Assembly: GCA_035762085.1 (NCBI GenBank)
Contig: DASTPT010000083.1
Span: 1-37,354, forward strand
Reading direction: 5' to 3'
Length of the DNA: 37,354 nucleotides
From: HRBIN12 sp035762085
Lineage (GTDB): Bacteria; Actinomycetota; UBA4738; HRBIN12
The notes under the pieces: generated by a model
What the model was told of the DNA's origin: nothing
What the model saw: the letters and a program-made list of their open reading frames with translations, nothing else
Databases searched by the model: none
Program-made: the position numbers and the translations under genes
In this document: in pieces, positions 7,592-15,720 of the stretch
Layout: each line of letters starts with the position of its first letter
How positions within the stretch are numbered: the first letter of the stretch is position 1

Positions 7592-8161
7592 GTGGAGACG
7601 ACAGCGAGCCTTCGCGAGGCGGAGGCGCAGTTCGGCCGGAACTGGTGGATCTTCCTGGTGACGGGGATCCTCTGGCTCCTCGGCGCGATGATCGTCCTGC
7701 GGTTCGATGAGACGTCGATCGCTTTCGTGGGCGTGCTGCTCGGCGTCGTCATCGTGATGGCGGGGGCGAACGAGCTCCTGATCGCCGCCATGGTCGAGGG
7801 GTGGAAGTGGGTGCACGTCGTCCTCGGCGTCCTGTTCGTGATCGGGGGGATCGCCGCGATGTTCCAGCCCGGCGAGGCCTTCTGGGCGCTCGCATCGATC
7901 CTCGGGTTCCTGCTCCTGCTCAAGGGGACCTTCGACATCGTGGTGTCGATCGCCACGCGGGACGAGAACCCGGTCTGGGGCCTCGGCTTGGCCATCGGGA
8001 TCCTCGAGGTCCTCCTGGCCTTCTGGGTCTCGCAGCAGTTCTTCCGGCCGCGCGCGGCGCTCATCATCCTGTGGGTCGGGATGGCGGCCATCTTCCGTGG
8101 CGTGAGCGAGATCGTCCTGGCGTTCCAGGTCCGGAAGCTGGGCCGCGAAGCGCGGATGTAG
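7592..8161 (+). CDS. HdeD family acid-resistance membrane protein
   Basis: A 189-residue integral membrane protein with about six predicted transmembrane helices. Helices include WWIFLVTGILWLLGAMIVLR, IAFVGVLLGVVIVMAGANEL, VLGVLFVIGGIAAM and a later ALIILWVGMAAIFRGVSEIV. Short loops and the repeated WxxxLxGILxxLxG pattern fit the HdeD (DUF308) family, linked to acid stress in enterobacteria. The GTG at 7592 is preceded by a run of six G at 7581-7586. It lies 95 nt after the CxxC gene and 68 nt before the YihY gene, in the same direction. Confidence 0.88.
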   Translation: METTASLREAEAQFGRNWWIFLVTGILWLLGAMIVLRFDETSIAFVGVLLGVVIVMAGANELLIAAMVEGWKWVHVVLGVLFVIGGIAAMFQPGEAFWALASILGFLLLLKGTFDIVVSIATRDENPVWGLGLAIGILEVLLAFWVSQQFFRPRAALIILWVGMAAIFRGVSEIVLAFQVRKLGREARM

Positions 8162-8229
8162 CGACGACGGGTCCGGCGCCCGCGGTCGGCGTCCCGAAGC
8201 GCCATCACGCGGGTGGACGGAGTGCCGAG

Positions 8230-9207
8230 ATGCGTCCGACCGACGGTACCCAGCACGGCACGGAGCCCGCGACGCCGGCTCCGCCCGAGCCCGACGAGGC
8301 GGTCGAGGGCACGGCGGCCGGTCGGGTTCGCGCGCGCGTCGAGCAGGCGCGCGTCGGCGTCGACGAGGCCAAGCGCAAGGTGGAGGAGGCCGCGCCGCGG
8401 ATCCCGGCGCTCGCGGCGGGCCTCCAGGGCGTCCGAAGCGATCGCGCGCTCGGGGGCAGCCTCCTCGCGGGTGCGATGAGCTTCCGGTTGTTCCTGTGGC
8501 TGGTGCCGGCGGCCTTGATCCTGGTCGGGGGCTTCGGCCTCGCGTCGAACGCGGGGACGACGGATGCCTCGGGGCTCGCGGAAGGCGTCGGGCTGAGCAA
8601 ATACATCGTGGACTCGATCGCCGAGAGCTCGACCGGCGGCTCGGTCGTCGCGCTCCTGGTCGGGGCGGTGGCGCTCTGGTGGGGAGGCATCGGCGCCTAC
8701 AAGGCCCTGCGCACGATCCATCAGCTGGCCTGGCGCCTGCCGGTGGAACCCGGGCGAGCCGCGTGGAAGGGGGGCCTGTGGTTCACGGGCGCGGCGACGG
8801 CGGCGCTGATCGTGGGCGGCGTCGTGAACGGGATCCGAGCGGACGCCCCCGGGATCGGGCTCGCGCTCACGGTCCTGTTCGTGCTCGTGTACGCGGGAGC
8901 ATGGTTCGGGGCGTCGCTCGTGCTCCCCCATCCGCCGATCCCCATGCAGGCGTTGATCCCAGGGGCCCTCCTGTTCGGGCTCGGGATGGAGGCGCTCCAC
9001 CTGGCGACCGTGGTGTACTTCGCGGGTCGGATCGCGCGCGCCTCGGAGATCTACGGGTCGCTCGGCGTCGCGATCGGCCTCCTGGTGTGGCTGTACGTGA
9101 TCGGGAGGCTGACCGTCGCCGCACCGGTCCTGAACGCGACGCTGCACGCGCGGCGGCGGGAGGATGATGGTCCCGACGCCGCACCCCGAACCGAACGGAG
9201 GACGTGA
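8230..9207 (+). CDS. YihY/BrkB family membrane protein
   Basis: A 325-residue membrane protein. A charged, partly helical N-terminus (about 1-65; many Ala, Glu and Arg) precedes the YihY/BrkB domain. SLLAGAMSFRLFLWLVPAAL is the family's first helix, where aromatic-rich FRLFLWLVP is typical. Then come WWGGIGAYKALRTIHQLAW, paired helices, and GSLGVAIGLLVWLYVIGRLT near the end. The family was once called ribonuclease BN but is now thought to be a transporter or envelope protein. GGAG lies 7 nt before the ATG at 8230. The stop TGA overlaps the next ATG (TGATG). Confidence 0.9.
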   Translation: MRPTDGTQHGTEPATPAPPEPDEAVEGTAAGRVRARVEQARVGVDEAKRKVEEAAPRIPALAAGLQGVRSDRALGGSLLAGAMSFRLFLWLVPAALILVGGFGLASNAGTTDASGLAEGVGLSKYIVDSIAESSTGGSVVALLVGAVALWWGGIGAYKALRTIHQLAWRLPVEPGRAAWKGGLWFTGAATAALIVGGVVNGIRADAPGIGLALTVLFVLVYAGAWFGASLVLPHPPIPMQALIPGALLFGLGMEALHLATVVYFAGRIARASEIYGSLGVAIGLLVWLYVIGRLTVAAPVLNATLHARRREDDGPDAAPRTERRT

Positions 9208-10094
9208 TGGCACGATCGATGGAGGGTGAGGCGGCGGATCACCTCGTGCTCGTCCGAGCCGGCGAGCGCGGGGTCGCGGACGAAGGGAGGTCGCCGGCCG
9301 ACGACCTGGAGGTCATGCTCCTCCAGTCGGTCCGTGTGGCCGTCGGCGCCTTCGTCGCCGCCGCGGCGTTCGGCGCCGAGATCGTCCGACGCACGCTGGG
9401 CGAGGAGCCGGACCGGGAGGAGGCCGAGCCGCCGCTGGCCTCGCTCGTCGCCGGGGCGACCCTCGGCCTCGCGGTCGAGACCGCCACCCGGGCGACCGGC
9501 GTCGCGACGCGCACCGTCCGGACGCTCGCGCCGTATGGGTCGTGGATCCTCGCGGCGACCGGTGCGCAGCGCACGCTCCAGCGGACGATGACGCGACTCG
9601 ACACTCGCTGGCAAGGGGTCGTGCCGCAGACGCAGGAGGCCGCCGAGGCGTTCGCGCGCGAGCTCGTCCCCGAGATCGTCACCGCCCTGCTCGACCGGAT
9701 CGACCTCACCGCCCTGGTCGAGGAGCGCGTCGACCTGGACGCGGTCGTCGCCAGGGTGGACGTCGACGCGATCGCCGAGCGCCTGGACCTGGACGCGGTC
9801 GCCCGGCGGCTCGACGTGGACGCGGTCGTCGACCGGCTCGACCTCGTCGCCATCGCGCGCGGCGTGATCGATCAGCTGGACCTCGCGGCCATCGCCCGGG
9901 GGGTGATCGACGAGCTCGACCTGCCTGCGCTGATCCGCGAGTCGACCGAGGGCGTCACCGGCGAGGCGGTGGACGACCTCCGGTACGGCGCCGTCGACGC
10001 GGACCGCTCGGTCGCCAGGATCGTCGATCGGGTCCTCCGGCGCCGACGGACCGACGCGGTGCCGACCCCCGACGACCCCGGTGCGGTCCCGTGA
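9207..10094 (+). CDS. Nonapeptide-repeat protein linked to RDD protein
   Basis: A 295-residue protein in two parts. The first half (to about 160) has short hydrophobic helices (SVRVAVGAFVAAAAFGAEIV; SLVAGATLGLAVETA) that may touch the membrane. The second half holds tandem 9-residue units of the form R-[VL]-D-[LV]-D-A-[VI]-[VA]-x, then two 13-residue units beginning GVID. It ends with an ESTEGVTGEAVDDLR-type helix and a basic DRVLRRRRTD tail. Similar repeat arrays occur fused to or next to RDD domains in actinobacteria. Here the RDD gene follows with a 4-bp overlap (10091-10094). The ATG at 9207 has GGAGG five bases upstream. Confidence 0.8.
   Translation: MARSMEGEAADHLVLVRAGERGVADEGRSPADDLEVMLLQSVRVAVGAFVAAAAFGAEIVRRTLGEEPDREEAEPPLASLVAGATLGLAVETATRATGVATRTVRTLAPYGSWILAATGAQRTLQRTMTRLDTRWQGVVPQTQEAAEAFARELVPEIVTALLDRIDLTALVEERVDLDAVVARVDVDAIAERLDLDAVARRLDVDAVVDRLDLVAIARGVIDQLDLAAIARGVIDELDLPALIRESTEGVTGEAVDDLRYGAVDADRSVARIVDRVLRRRRTDAVPTPDDPGAVP
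9696..9938 (+). repeat. Tandem 27-bp coding repeats (9-residue units)
   Basis: Five units of 27 bp start at 9726, 9753, 9780, 9807 and 9834 (RVDLDAVVA, RVDVDAIAE, RLDLDAVAR, RLDVDAVVD, RLDLVAIAR). A degenerate unit precedes them at 9696, and two 39-bp units at 9861 and 9900 follow. DNA copies differ at third positions, so this is an old protein-level repeat and not a fresh duplication. Confidence 0.85.
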
Positions 10095-10579
10095 GCGTCG
10101 CGCTCCCGGCGGCGGCCCGGGGGTTCCAGGGATCGAGGGCCGGGATCGTGTCCCGCTCGGTCGCCGCCGTCATCGACCTCGGCGTCGCCGTGGTGGCGGC
10201 GTTCGTCCTGGTCCTCATCCGGTCCGTCTGGACCTTCTTCTCCTCGAGCGGCTCGACCCTGCGGGTGGTGTGGCCGACGCGCCTGGGCCTCTCGACGCTG
10301 GTGTGGGCGGTGCTGTTCGTGTACCTCGCGTGGGGCTGGGCCAGGACGGGCAAGACGCTGGGCAAGCGCGTCCTCGGGCTGACGGTGGTCCCCCTGGGCG
10401 GCGGCGGCCGGCTCCCGGCGTGGGTGGCCGTGGGTCGCGCCCTCCTCTACGCGGTGTTCCCGGTCGGCCTGCTCTGGTGCGCCGTGAGCGGGACGCAGCG
10501 CTCCGTGCAGGACCTGCTCCTGCGTACCGCGGTCGTCTACGACTGGCGGGGCCGACGCCGGCCCCGCCGAGCGGCGTGA
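10091..10579 (+). CDS. RDD family membrane protein
   Basis: A 162-residue RDD-family protein. RDD proteins have two or three transmembrane helices and a few conserved Arg and Asp residues. Here SRSVAAVIDLGVAVVAAFVL carries the family Arg and Asp. It is followed by WAVLFVYLAWGWARTGKTLG, KRVLGLTVV and, near the end, SGTQRSVQDLLLRTAVVYDW. The role is unknown; some RDD proteins have been linked to salt or pH tolerance. The GTG at 10091 overlaps the stop of the repeat gene, so the two products are likely made in step and may form one complex. Confidence 0.88.
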   Translation: MSVALPAAARGFQGSRAGIVSRSVAAVIDLGVAVVAAFVLVLIRSVWTFFSSSGSTLRVVWPTRLGLSTLVWAVLFVYLAWGWARTGKTLGKRVLGLTVVPLGGGGRLPAWVAVGRALLYAVFPVGLLWCAVSGTQRSVQDLLLRTAVVYDWRGRRRPRRAA

Positions 10580-10660
10580 GACGACGCCCCGACCCTGCCG
10601 TCCACGGGCCGTTCGGCGTGTACCGTGACGCAGGGTGCGTTCCATCGTGGTGACGTGGCG

Positions 10661-13600
10661 ATGTCGGTGACCGAGCATCCGCGGGCGGAGGGCCCGGCCG
10701 AGCTGCCGGCCCCCGAGGTGCGCCGGCGGTTCGACGCCGTCGTCTTCGACTGGGACGGCACGGCCGTGCCGGACCGCGCCGCCGACGCCGGGCCGGTGCG
10801 GGCCGTGATCGAGGCGCTATGCCGCGCCGGGCTCGAGGTGTTCGTCGTGAGCGGGACGAACGTCCGCAACGTGGACGGGCAGCTCCGCGCGCGCCCCGCC
10901 GGGCCGGGCGAGCTGCACCTGCTGCTCAACCGCGGCTCCGAGGTGTTCCGGGTCGACCGCCGAGGACCGCACCTGGTCGAGCGCCGCTCGGCGACGCCGA
11001 AGGAGCACCTGGCGCTCGACGCCGCCGCTCGGCGCACGATCGAGCGCCTGGCCGCCCGCGGGCTCCACGCCGAGGTCGTCGCCCACCGCCTGAACCGCCG
11101 CAAGATCGACGTGATCCCCGAGCCCGAGTGGGCCGACCCGCCCAAGGCGCTGATCGGCGAGCTGCTCGAGGCGGTCAAGCGGCGCCTGGCGGCCGCCGGC
11201 GTCCGGGGCCTGCCGGAGGCCGTCGAGGTGGCCGAGGCCGCAGCGCGCGAGGCCGGGCTCCCCGACCCTCGCGTGACGAGCGACGCCAAGCACGTCGAGA
11301 TCGGTCTCACGGACAAGTCGCACTCCGCGGAGTGGATCTTCTCGGAGCTCGAGCGGCTGGGGATCCCGCCCGAGCACGTGCTGATCGCGGGCGACGAGTT
11401 CGGCCCGCTCGGCGGGCTGCCCGGCAGCGACTCGCTGATGCTCGTCCCGCGGGCGGCGGGGGCCGTCGCCGTCACCGTCGGTGCCGAGCCCGAGGGCGTG
11501 CCGGAGGGCGTGCTGCCGCTCGGCGGCGGCCCGGCCACCTTCCTCGCGGTGCTCGAGGATCAGCTCGCGCGGCGCCAGCGCGGCGACCTCCCCGAACCTC
11601 GACCGGACCCGGGATGGACGCTCTCGGTCCACGGGGTCGACCCGAAGATGGAGCGCGTCCACGAGAGCCTGCTGACGCTCGCCGACGGCCGCGTCGGCAC
11701 GAGCGGCACCCCGCTCGCGCTGCACCCGGCGGCGGTTCCCGGCGTCCTGGCGGCGGGGATCTACGACGGGGAGGGCTCCGAGAGCTCGCTCCTGACGTGC
11801 CCCGTGTGGGCACAGCTCTCGCTGTGGTTGGACGAGGACGAAGACGACGTGGCCCGCGTGCTCGACATGCGCGCCGGGCTCCTCCACGAGGAGGCCCGGA
11901 CGGACGGAGCCAACGTCCGCTCGGTCCGGTTCGCGAGCCTCGCGCGCCCGGGCCTCGGGGTGTTCCGGACGCAGACGGCCTCGGCGCCCGTCGAGCCGAG
12001 GCCGGCGCCCTCGCTCCCGCCGGGGCTCGAGGGCGAGCAGGGCCGGCTGGACGGCATCCCGTGGGCCCGCCTCCAGGCCTCCGAGGGCGGGGTGGCGACC
12101 GCGGTGCGCGACGCCGCCCGCCACGTGGACGGGAGCCACGTCGTCGAGCGCTTCGCGGCCTACGTCCCCGACGCCCACCGCCGACCGCGTCGCACCCGCG
12201 CCGTACGGACGGTCGACCAAGCCGCGGACGAGGGGTTCGAGCGCCTGCTCCGCGAGCACCGCATCGCCTGGAGCCGCCGATGGGAGGACGCCGACATCCG
12301 GATCGAGGGAGACGACGACCTCCAGCGGCAGGTGCGGCTCGCGATGTTCCACCTGATGGGATCGGTCGCCGACGAGGGCGAGGCGGCGGTCGGCGCCAGG
12401 GGGCTCACCGGCCCGGCGTACCGGGGGCACGTGTTCTGGGACAGCGACGTGTTCGTGTTGCCATTCCTCGCGGCCACGCACCCGCCGGCGGCCCGCGCGA
12501 TGCTCGAGTACCGGATCCGGCGGCTCCCCGCCGCGCGGACGATCGCGAACGTGCTCGGTCGCAAGGGCGCCCGGTTCCCGTGGGAGTCGGCGCACACGGG
12601 GTTCGACGTCACGCCGCAGACCGCACGCGACCGCATGGGCAACATCGTCCCGATCCGGACCGGCCTGATCGAGGAGCACATCGTCGCCGACGTCGCGTGG
12701 GCCGCCTGCTGCTACGCGGACTGGAGCGGCGACACCGGGTTCCTGCGGGGGCCGGGCTTCGACCTGGTCGTGGAGACGGCGAGGTACTGGGCCTCGCGTG
12801 TGCGCTGGGACCGGATGGGGAATGCCCACATCTTCGGGGTGATCGGACCGGACGAGTACCACGAGGCGGTGGACGACAACGCGTTCACGAACGTCATGGC
12901 GCGCTGGAACCTGCGGCGCGCCGCCGCCCTCGCCGAGGGCGACGAGCGCGTGCCGGAGTTCGAGCGCCTGCGGTGGCTCGAGACGGCGGAGGCGCTGATC
13001 GACGGGTACGACCCGCGCACGAAGCGCTACGAGCAGTGCGCCGGCTTCTACGATCTGGCGCCGCTGCGGATCGACGAGATCGCCCCGAAGCGGCCGATCG
13101 CCGCCGACCTGCTCCTGGGGGTGGACGTCGTGCGCGGCGCCCAGATCCTCAAGCAGGCCGACGTCCTGATGCTCCACCACCTCGTGCCGAACGAGGTGGC
13201 GCCGGGATCGCTCGTGCCGAATCTCGAGTACTACGAGCCGCGCACCGCGCACGGCAGCTCGCTGTCGCCGGGGATCCACGCGTCGCTGTTCGCGCGCGCC
13301 GGCCGGCTCGAGGAGGCGGTCCACGCGCTCGGCATCGCGGCGCGCATCGACCTGGAGGACCTCACGGGCACCTCGGCGGGCGGGCTGCACCTCGCGACCA
13401 TGGGGAGCGTCTGGCAGGCCCTCGTCTTCGGCTTCGTGGGGGCGCGGCCGAAGGACGACGTCCTCGAGCTCGACCCGCGGTTGCCCGACGCCTGGGGATC
13501 GCTCGAGGTCCGCCTGTGCTTCCGGGGCAGCCGCATCCGCATGCGGGTGGAACCGACGGCCCTCGAGATCCGGGCCGATGGGCCGGGCCGGATCCGGCTC

Positions 13601-13687
13601 CGAGGGAGCACCGTGATGACGCTCGCGCCGGGCGTGCCGAGGCGCTGGTCTCGCTCGGGCAACCGATGGAAGGAGACACGTCCGTGA
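10661..13687 (+). CDS. HAD phosphatase-GH65 glycoside phosphorylase/hydrolase fusion
   Basis: A 1008-residue fusion. The N-terminal HAD domain (about 24-275) has nucleophile motif DWDGT at 30-34, SGT, a Lys motif in DKSHS and GDEFGPLGGLPGSD near 244, and resembles HAD-IIB sugar phosphatases. The rest is glycoside hydrolase family 65: an N-terminal beta-sandwich, then an alpha-barrel with GPDEYHE around Glu 732, the expected general acid. The loop AHGSSLSPGIHASLFAR near the C-terminus fits the phosphate site of GH65 phosphorylases. Likely substrates are alpha-linked disaccharides such as trehalose, maltose or kojibiose, or their phosphates. HAD activity suggests the sugar phosphate made is handled at once. 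The universal stress gene overlaps its end by 4 bp. Confidence 0.93.
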   Translation: MSVTEHPRAEGPAELPAPEVRRRFDAVVFDWDGTAVPDRAADAGPVRAVIEALCRAGLEVFVVSGTNVRNVDGQLRARPAGPGELHLLLNRGSEVFRVDRRGPHLVERRSATPKEHLALDAAARRTIERLAARGLHAEVVAHRLNRRKIDVIPEPEWADPPKALIGELLEAVKRRLAAAGVRGLPEAVEVAEAAAREAGLPDPRVTSDAKHVEIGLTDKSHSAEWIFSELERLGIPPEHVLIAGDEFGPLGGLPGSDSLMLVPRAAGAVAVTVGAEPEGVPEGVLPLGGGPATFLAVLEDQLARRQRGDLPEPRPDPGWTLSVHGVDPKMERVHESLLTLADGRVGTSGTPLALHPAAVPGVLAAGIYDGEGSESSLLTCPVWAQLSLWLDEDEDDVARVLDMRAGLLHEEARTDGANVRSVRFASLARPGLGVFRTQTASAPVEPRPAPSLPPGLEGEQGRLDGIPWARLQASEGGVATAVRDAARHVDGSHVVERFAAYVPDAHRRPRRTRAVRTVDQAADEGFERLLREHRIAWSRRWEDADIRIEGDDDLQRQVRLAMFHLMGSVADEGEAAVGARGLTGPAYRGHVFWDSDVFVLPFLAATHPPAARAMLEYRIRRLPAARTIANVLGRKGARFPWESAHTGFDVTPQTARDRMGNIVPIRTGLIEEHIVADVAWAACCYADWSGDTGFLRGPGFDLVVETARYWASRVRWDRMGNAHIFGVIGPDEYHEAVDDNAFTNVMARWNLRRAAALAEGDERVPEFERLRWLETAEALIDGYDPRTKRYEQCAGFYDLAPLRIDEIAPKRPIAADLLLGVDVVRGAQILKQADVLMLHHLVPNEVAPGSLVPNLEYYEPRTAHGSSLSPGIHASLFARAGRLEEAVHALGIAARIDLEDLTGTSAGGLHLATMGSVWQALVFGFVGARPKDDVLELDPRLPDAWGSLEVRLCFRGSRIRMRVEPTALEIRADGPGRIRLRGSTVMTLAPGVPRRWSRSGNRWKETRP

Positions 13688-14469
13688 GCACCGTGCTGAC
13701 CGCGATCGACGGCTCCCCGATCTCGGCCGCGGTCCTCGAGGTTGCCAGGGAGATCGCGCGGGTGCTCGACGCCCAGGTCGACGCGGTCCACGTGCTCGAG
13801 GGCGAGGACCTGCCGGACGTCGAGATCTCGGGCGGCGAGACGCCGCTGCGGCTGCTCCGAGGCGATCCCTCGAGCGTGCTGATCGACGAGGCCTCGACCG
13901 AGAACGTCGCGGCCGTCGTCATCGGCGCGTGCCGCGAGGCGGGCCGGCCCGCGCCCGCGGGGCACGTCTCGCTCGACGTGATCGGCGCCGTCCGCAGGCC
14001 CGTCGTCGTGGTTCCGCCGATGACGGCCCTCGACTACGAGCTGCACACCGTCCTCGTCCCCGTGCAGGGGCGCCCGGCCCACGCGCTCGAGGACGTTGTC
14101 CGCCTGGCCGAGAACCCGCAGCTGCACGTCGTGATCCTGCGCCTGCTCGACGAGACGACGATCCCCTCGTTCGAGGACCAGGGGCACTACGACGTCGAGG
14201 CCTGGGCGGACGAGTTCCTGGCCCGCTGGGTGCCGGGCGCGGGTTCGGACACCGCGATGGAGGTGCGGATCGGCGAGCCCGAGGAGCTGGTCGTCTCGGT
14301 CGCGCAGGAGGTGTGCGCCGACCTGGTGGCGCTCGGGCGCCGGCGCGACCGACCGGCCACCGAGGCGCCGCTCCTGCTCACGGCGCTCGAGCGGGGCCAC
14401 GTGCCGATCGTGCTGTTCCCGCTGGCCCGGCGCTCTCCGGACGTCGTCGGCCCGCGGATCTCCCGGTAG
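13684..14469 (+). CDS. Universal stress protein, two-domain
   Basis: A 261-residue protein with two Usp-type domains. The first (about 1-112) has STVLTAIDGSPISAAVLEVA, then VAAVVIGACREAGRP and RRPVVVVPP, the usual nucleotide-binding layout though the G-x2-G-x9-G loop is degenerate. The second (about 118-261) starts HTVLVPVQGRPAHALEDV and ends ADLVALGRRRDR...HVPIVLFP. The GTG at 13684 overlaps the stop of the HAD-GH65 gene, and AAGGAG about eight bases upstream supports it. Such proteins help cells through starvation or oxygen loss. Coupling to the GH65 enzyme points to a stress or reserve-sugar role. Confidence 0.88.
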   Translation: MSTVLTAIDGSPISAAVLEVAREIARVLDAQVDAVHVLEGEDLPDVEISGGETPLRLLRGDPSSVLIDEASTENVAAVVIGACREAGRPAPAGHVSLDVIGAVRRPVVVVPPMTALDYELHTVLVPVQGRPAHALEDVVRLAENPQLHVVILRLLDETTIPSFEDQGHYDVEAWADEFLARWVPGAGSDTAMEVRIGEPEELVVSVAQEVCADLVALGRRRDRPATEAPLLLTALERGHVPIVLFPLARRSPDVVGPRISR

Positions 14470-14594
14470 TCGCCCGACTGGGAGGCGGTGAAGCGGACGG
14501 CCGCCGAGTCCCGCGACCGGGTCCTGGACACGTCAGGGTTCCGACCGCCGAGCATCTGACGAGCCCGCGCCGTCGCTCCGCCCGGTCGCGCGGA

Positions 14595-15029
14595 TCACCC
14601 GAAGCGCTGGCCTCCCGCCACCGGCGGCTCGTACGCTCGCCCCGACGCCTCGTCGACGACCACGGGCCCCTCCGCCGTGAGCGCGTAGAGGATGAGGACG
14701 TCGAGCCCGATGATCAGGATCGACGACACGGGGTGCGCGCCGATCGAGAAGAACCAGACGAGCATCGACACCGACGCCCCGATCAGCCCGAGGGCCGTGC
14801 CGGCCGTCATGCGGAGGGCGAGCAGGACCGCGGTCAGGACCTGCAGCGCACCCACGATGAGCCAGACCCAGCCCCAGAACGCCAGGTTCTGATACAGGAG
14901 CGAGCCCTCCTCGAAGTACTCGCTCTTCGACAGCCCGGCGATCCCGATCACCAGGTTCCAGACGCCCGCGATGCCGATCGCGATCATGGCGAACGTGGTC
15001 CAACCGCGGCTGCGCTCTGGCTCGGACAT
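14595..15029 (-). CDS. DUF7144 family membrane protein (first copy)
   Basis: A 144-residue membrane protein with four predicted helices. It opens MSEPERSRGWTTFAMIAIGI, then an extracytoplasmic-type loop SKSEYFEEGSLLYQNLAFWG, the motif WGWVWLIVGALQVLTAVLLA, and ends LIIGLDVLILYALTAEGP. This matches the DUF7144 family of actinobacteria (function unknown). A second copy lies at 24565-24999. The 125-bp gap 14470-14594 after it shows no other gene. A copy of the 17-bp TCAT motif lies 62 nt upstream of the ATG at 15029. The PLDc_N-SHOCT operon diverges from the same gap. Confidence 0.85.
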   Translation of the reverse strand: MSEPERSRGWTTFAMIAIGIAGVWNLVIGIAGLSKSEYFEEGSLLYQNLAFWGWVWLIVGALQVLTAVLLALRMTAGTALGLIGASVSMLVWFFSIGAHPVSSILIIGLDVLILYALTAEGPVVVDEASGRAYEPPVAGGQRFG

Positions 15030-15091
15030 GCTTCGCCCCCTCGCTCGATCCTTCCCACCGAGGAGGCTGGCATCGCCCAGGTCCGTGGACA

Positions 15092-15108
15092 TCATCCCGC
15101 TCGGATGA
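15092..15108 (-). promoter_or_regulatory. 17-bp palindromic site 1 (for the DUF7144 gene)
   Basis: Reads TCATCCGAGCGGGATGA toward the DUF7144 gene; arms extend to CATCATCC/GGATGATG. One of nine sites with the form TCAT[CG]C-N-...-[AG]TGA in this island. Start codon 62 nt downstream. Confidence 0.6.
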
Positions 15109-15180
15109 TGTTCGTTCCCACCGCATCCGGTCGGTGGCCACGCCGAGCCGGCACCGCGCCGTCGCGGTCCCGGAGTCCTT

Positions 15181-15197
15181 TCATCCCAACGGTATGA
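15181..15197 (+). promoter_or_regulatory. 17-bp palindromic site 2 (for the SHOCT operon)
   Basis: TCATCCCAACGGTATGA, preceded by TT, read toward the PLDc_N-SHOCT genes; start codon 99 nt downstream. It shares the divergent gap with site 1 (centres 89 bp apart). TACCGT at 15231-15236 could be a -10. Confidence 0.6.
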
Positions 15198-15296
15198 CGA
15201 CGGATACCCGACCCCGTCCCTACCGTTCCCGGTGGAGATCCGTGCGGCGGAGCCGCGCGAAGATCGAGCGGCCACGACGTAGAGGGGAGGACCGAG

Positions 15297-15656
15297 ATGA
15301 ACCTCGGAGAGGTCCTGTGGGCGATGCTGGTGTTCTTCTTCTGGTTCATGTTCATCTGGATGTTCATCGGGGTGTTCGCGGACATCTTCCGGCGCGAGGA
15401 CCTCTCCGGGTGGGGCAAGGCGGGGTGGATCCTGCTGATCGTGGTCCTGCCGCTGCTGGGCATCCTGATCTACATGATCGCCCGGCCGAAGATGACCGAG
15501 CAGGACCGGCGGATGATGGCCGAGGCGCAGGAGGCGCAGCGCCGCATGTCCGGATACTCGGCCGCCGACGAGATCGCCAAGCTCGCGACGCTGCGGGACG
15601 AGGGACAGATCACCGCGGAGGAGTACGAGCGGCTGAAGGCGCAGGCGGTCGGCTGA
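15297..15656 (+). CDS. PLDc_N-SHOCT membrane protein, copy 1
   Basis: A 119-residue protein. Two transmembrane helices (VLWAMLVFFFWFMFIWMFIG and GWILLIVVLPLLGILIYMIA) form the PLDc_N module also seen at the start of cardiolipin synthases. A short C-terminal SHOCT module follows: DEIAKLATLRDEGQITAEEY with an ERLKA end. SHOCT segments are oligomerisation-type motifs on many small actinobacterial membrane proteins. No catalytic PLD domain is present. A close paralogue follows after 64 nt, so the pair arose by tandem duplication. Purine-rich AGAGGGGAGG precedes the ATG. The palindromic site 2 lies upstream. Confidence 0.88.
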   Translation: MNLGEVLWAMLVFFFWFMFIWMFIGVFADIFRREDLSGWGKAGWILLIVVLPLLGILIYMIARPKMTEQDRRMMAEAQEAQRRMSGYSAADEIAKLATLRDEGQITAEEYERLKAQAVG

Positions 15657-15720
15657 CCTGCGCTCCATCGGCCGACCGCGGGAGGCGCGCGTCCGGCGGG
15701 CCAGCGGGAGGGAGGACGAG

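Noticed and set aside
8200..8216. CATCACGCGGGTGGAC before the YihY gene as another palindromic site
   Set aside because: The second half-site is missing at the right spacing.
10817..13390. 857-residue open frame antisense to the HAD-GH65 gene, and a 1216-residue frame on the plus strand over the same region
   Set aside because: Both are Arg/Pro/Gly-rich mirror frames caused by high GC at third positions. The sense frame has clear HAD and GH65 motifs.
14488..14559. Short frame VKRTAAESRDRVLDTSGFRP with a GGAGG nearby
   Set aside because: Only 23 codons, GGAGG just 2 nt from the GTG, and no recognisable feature.
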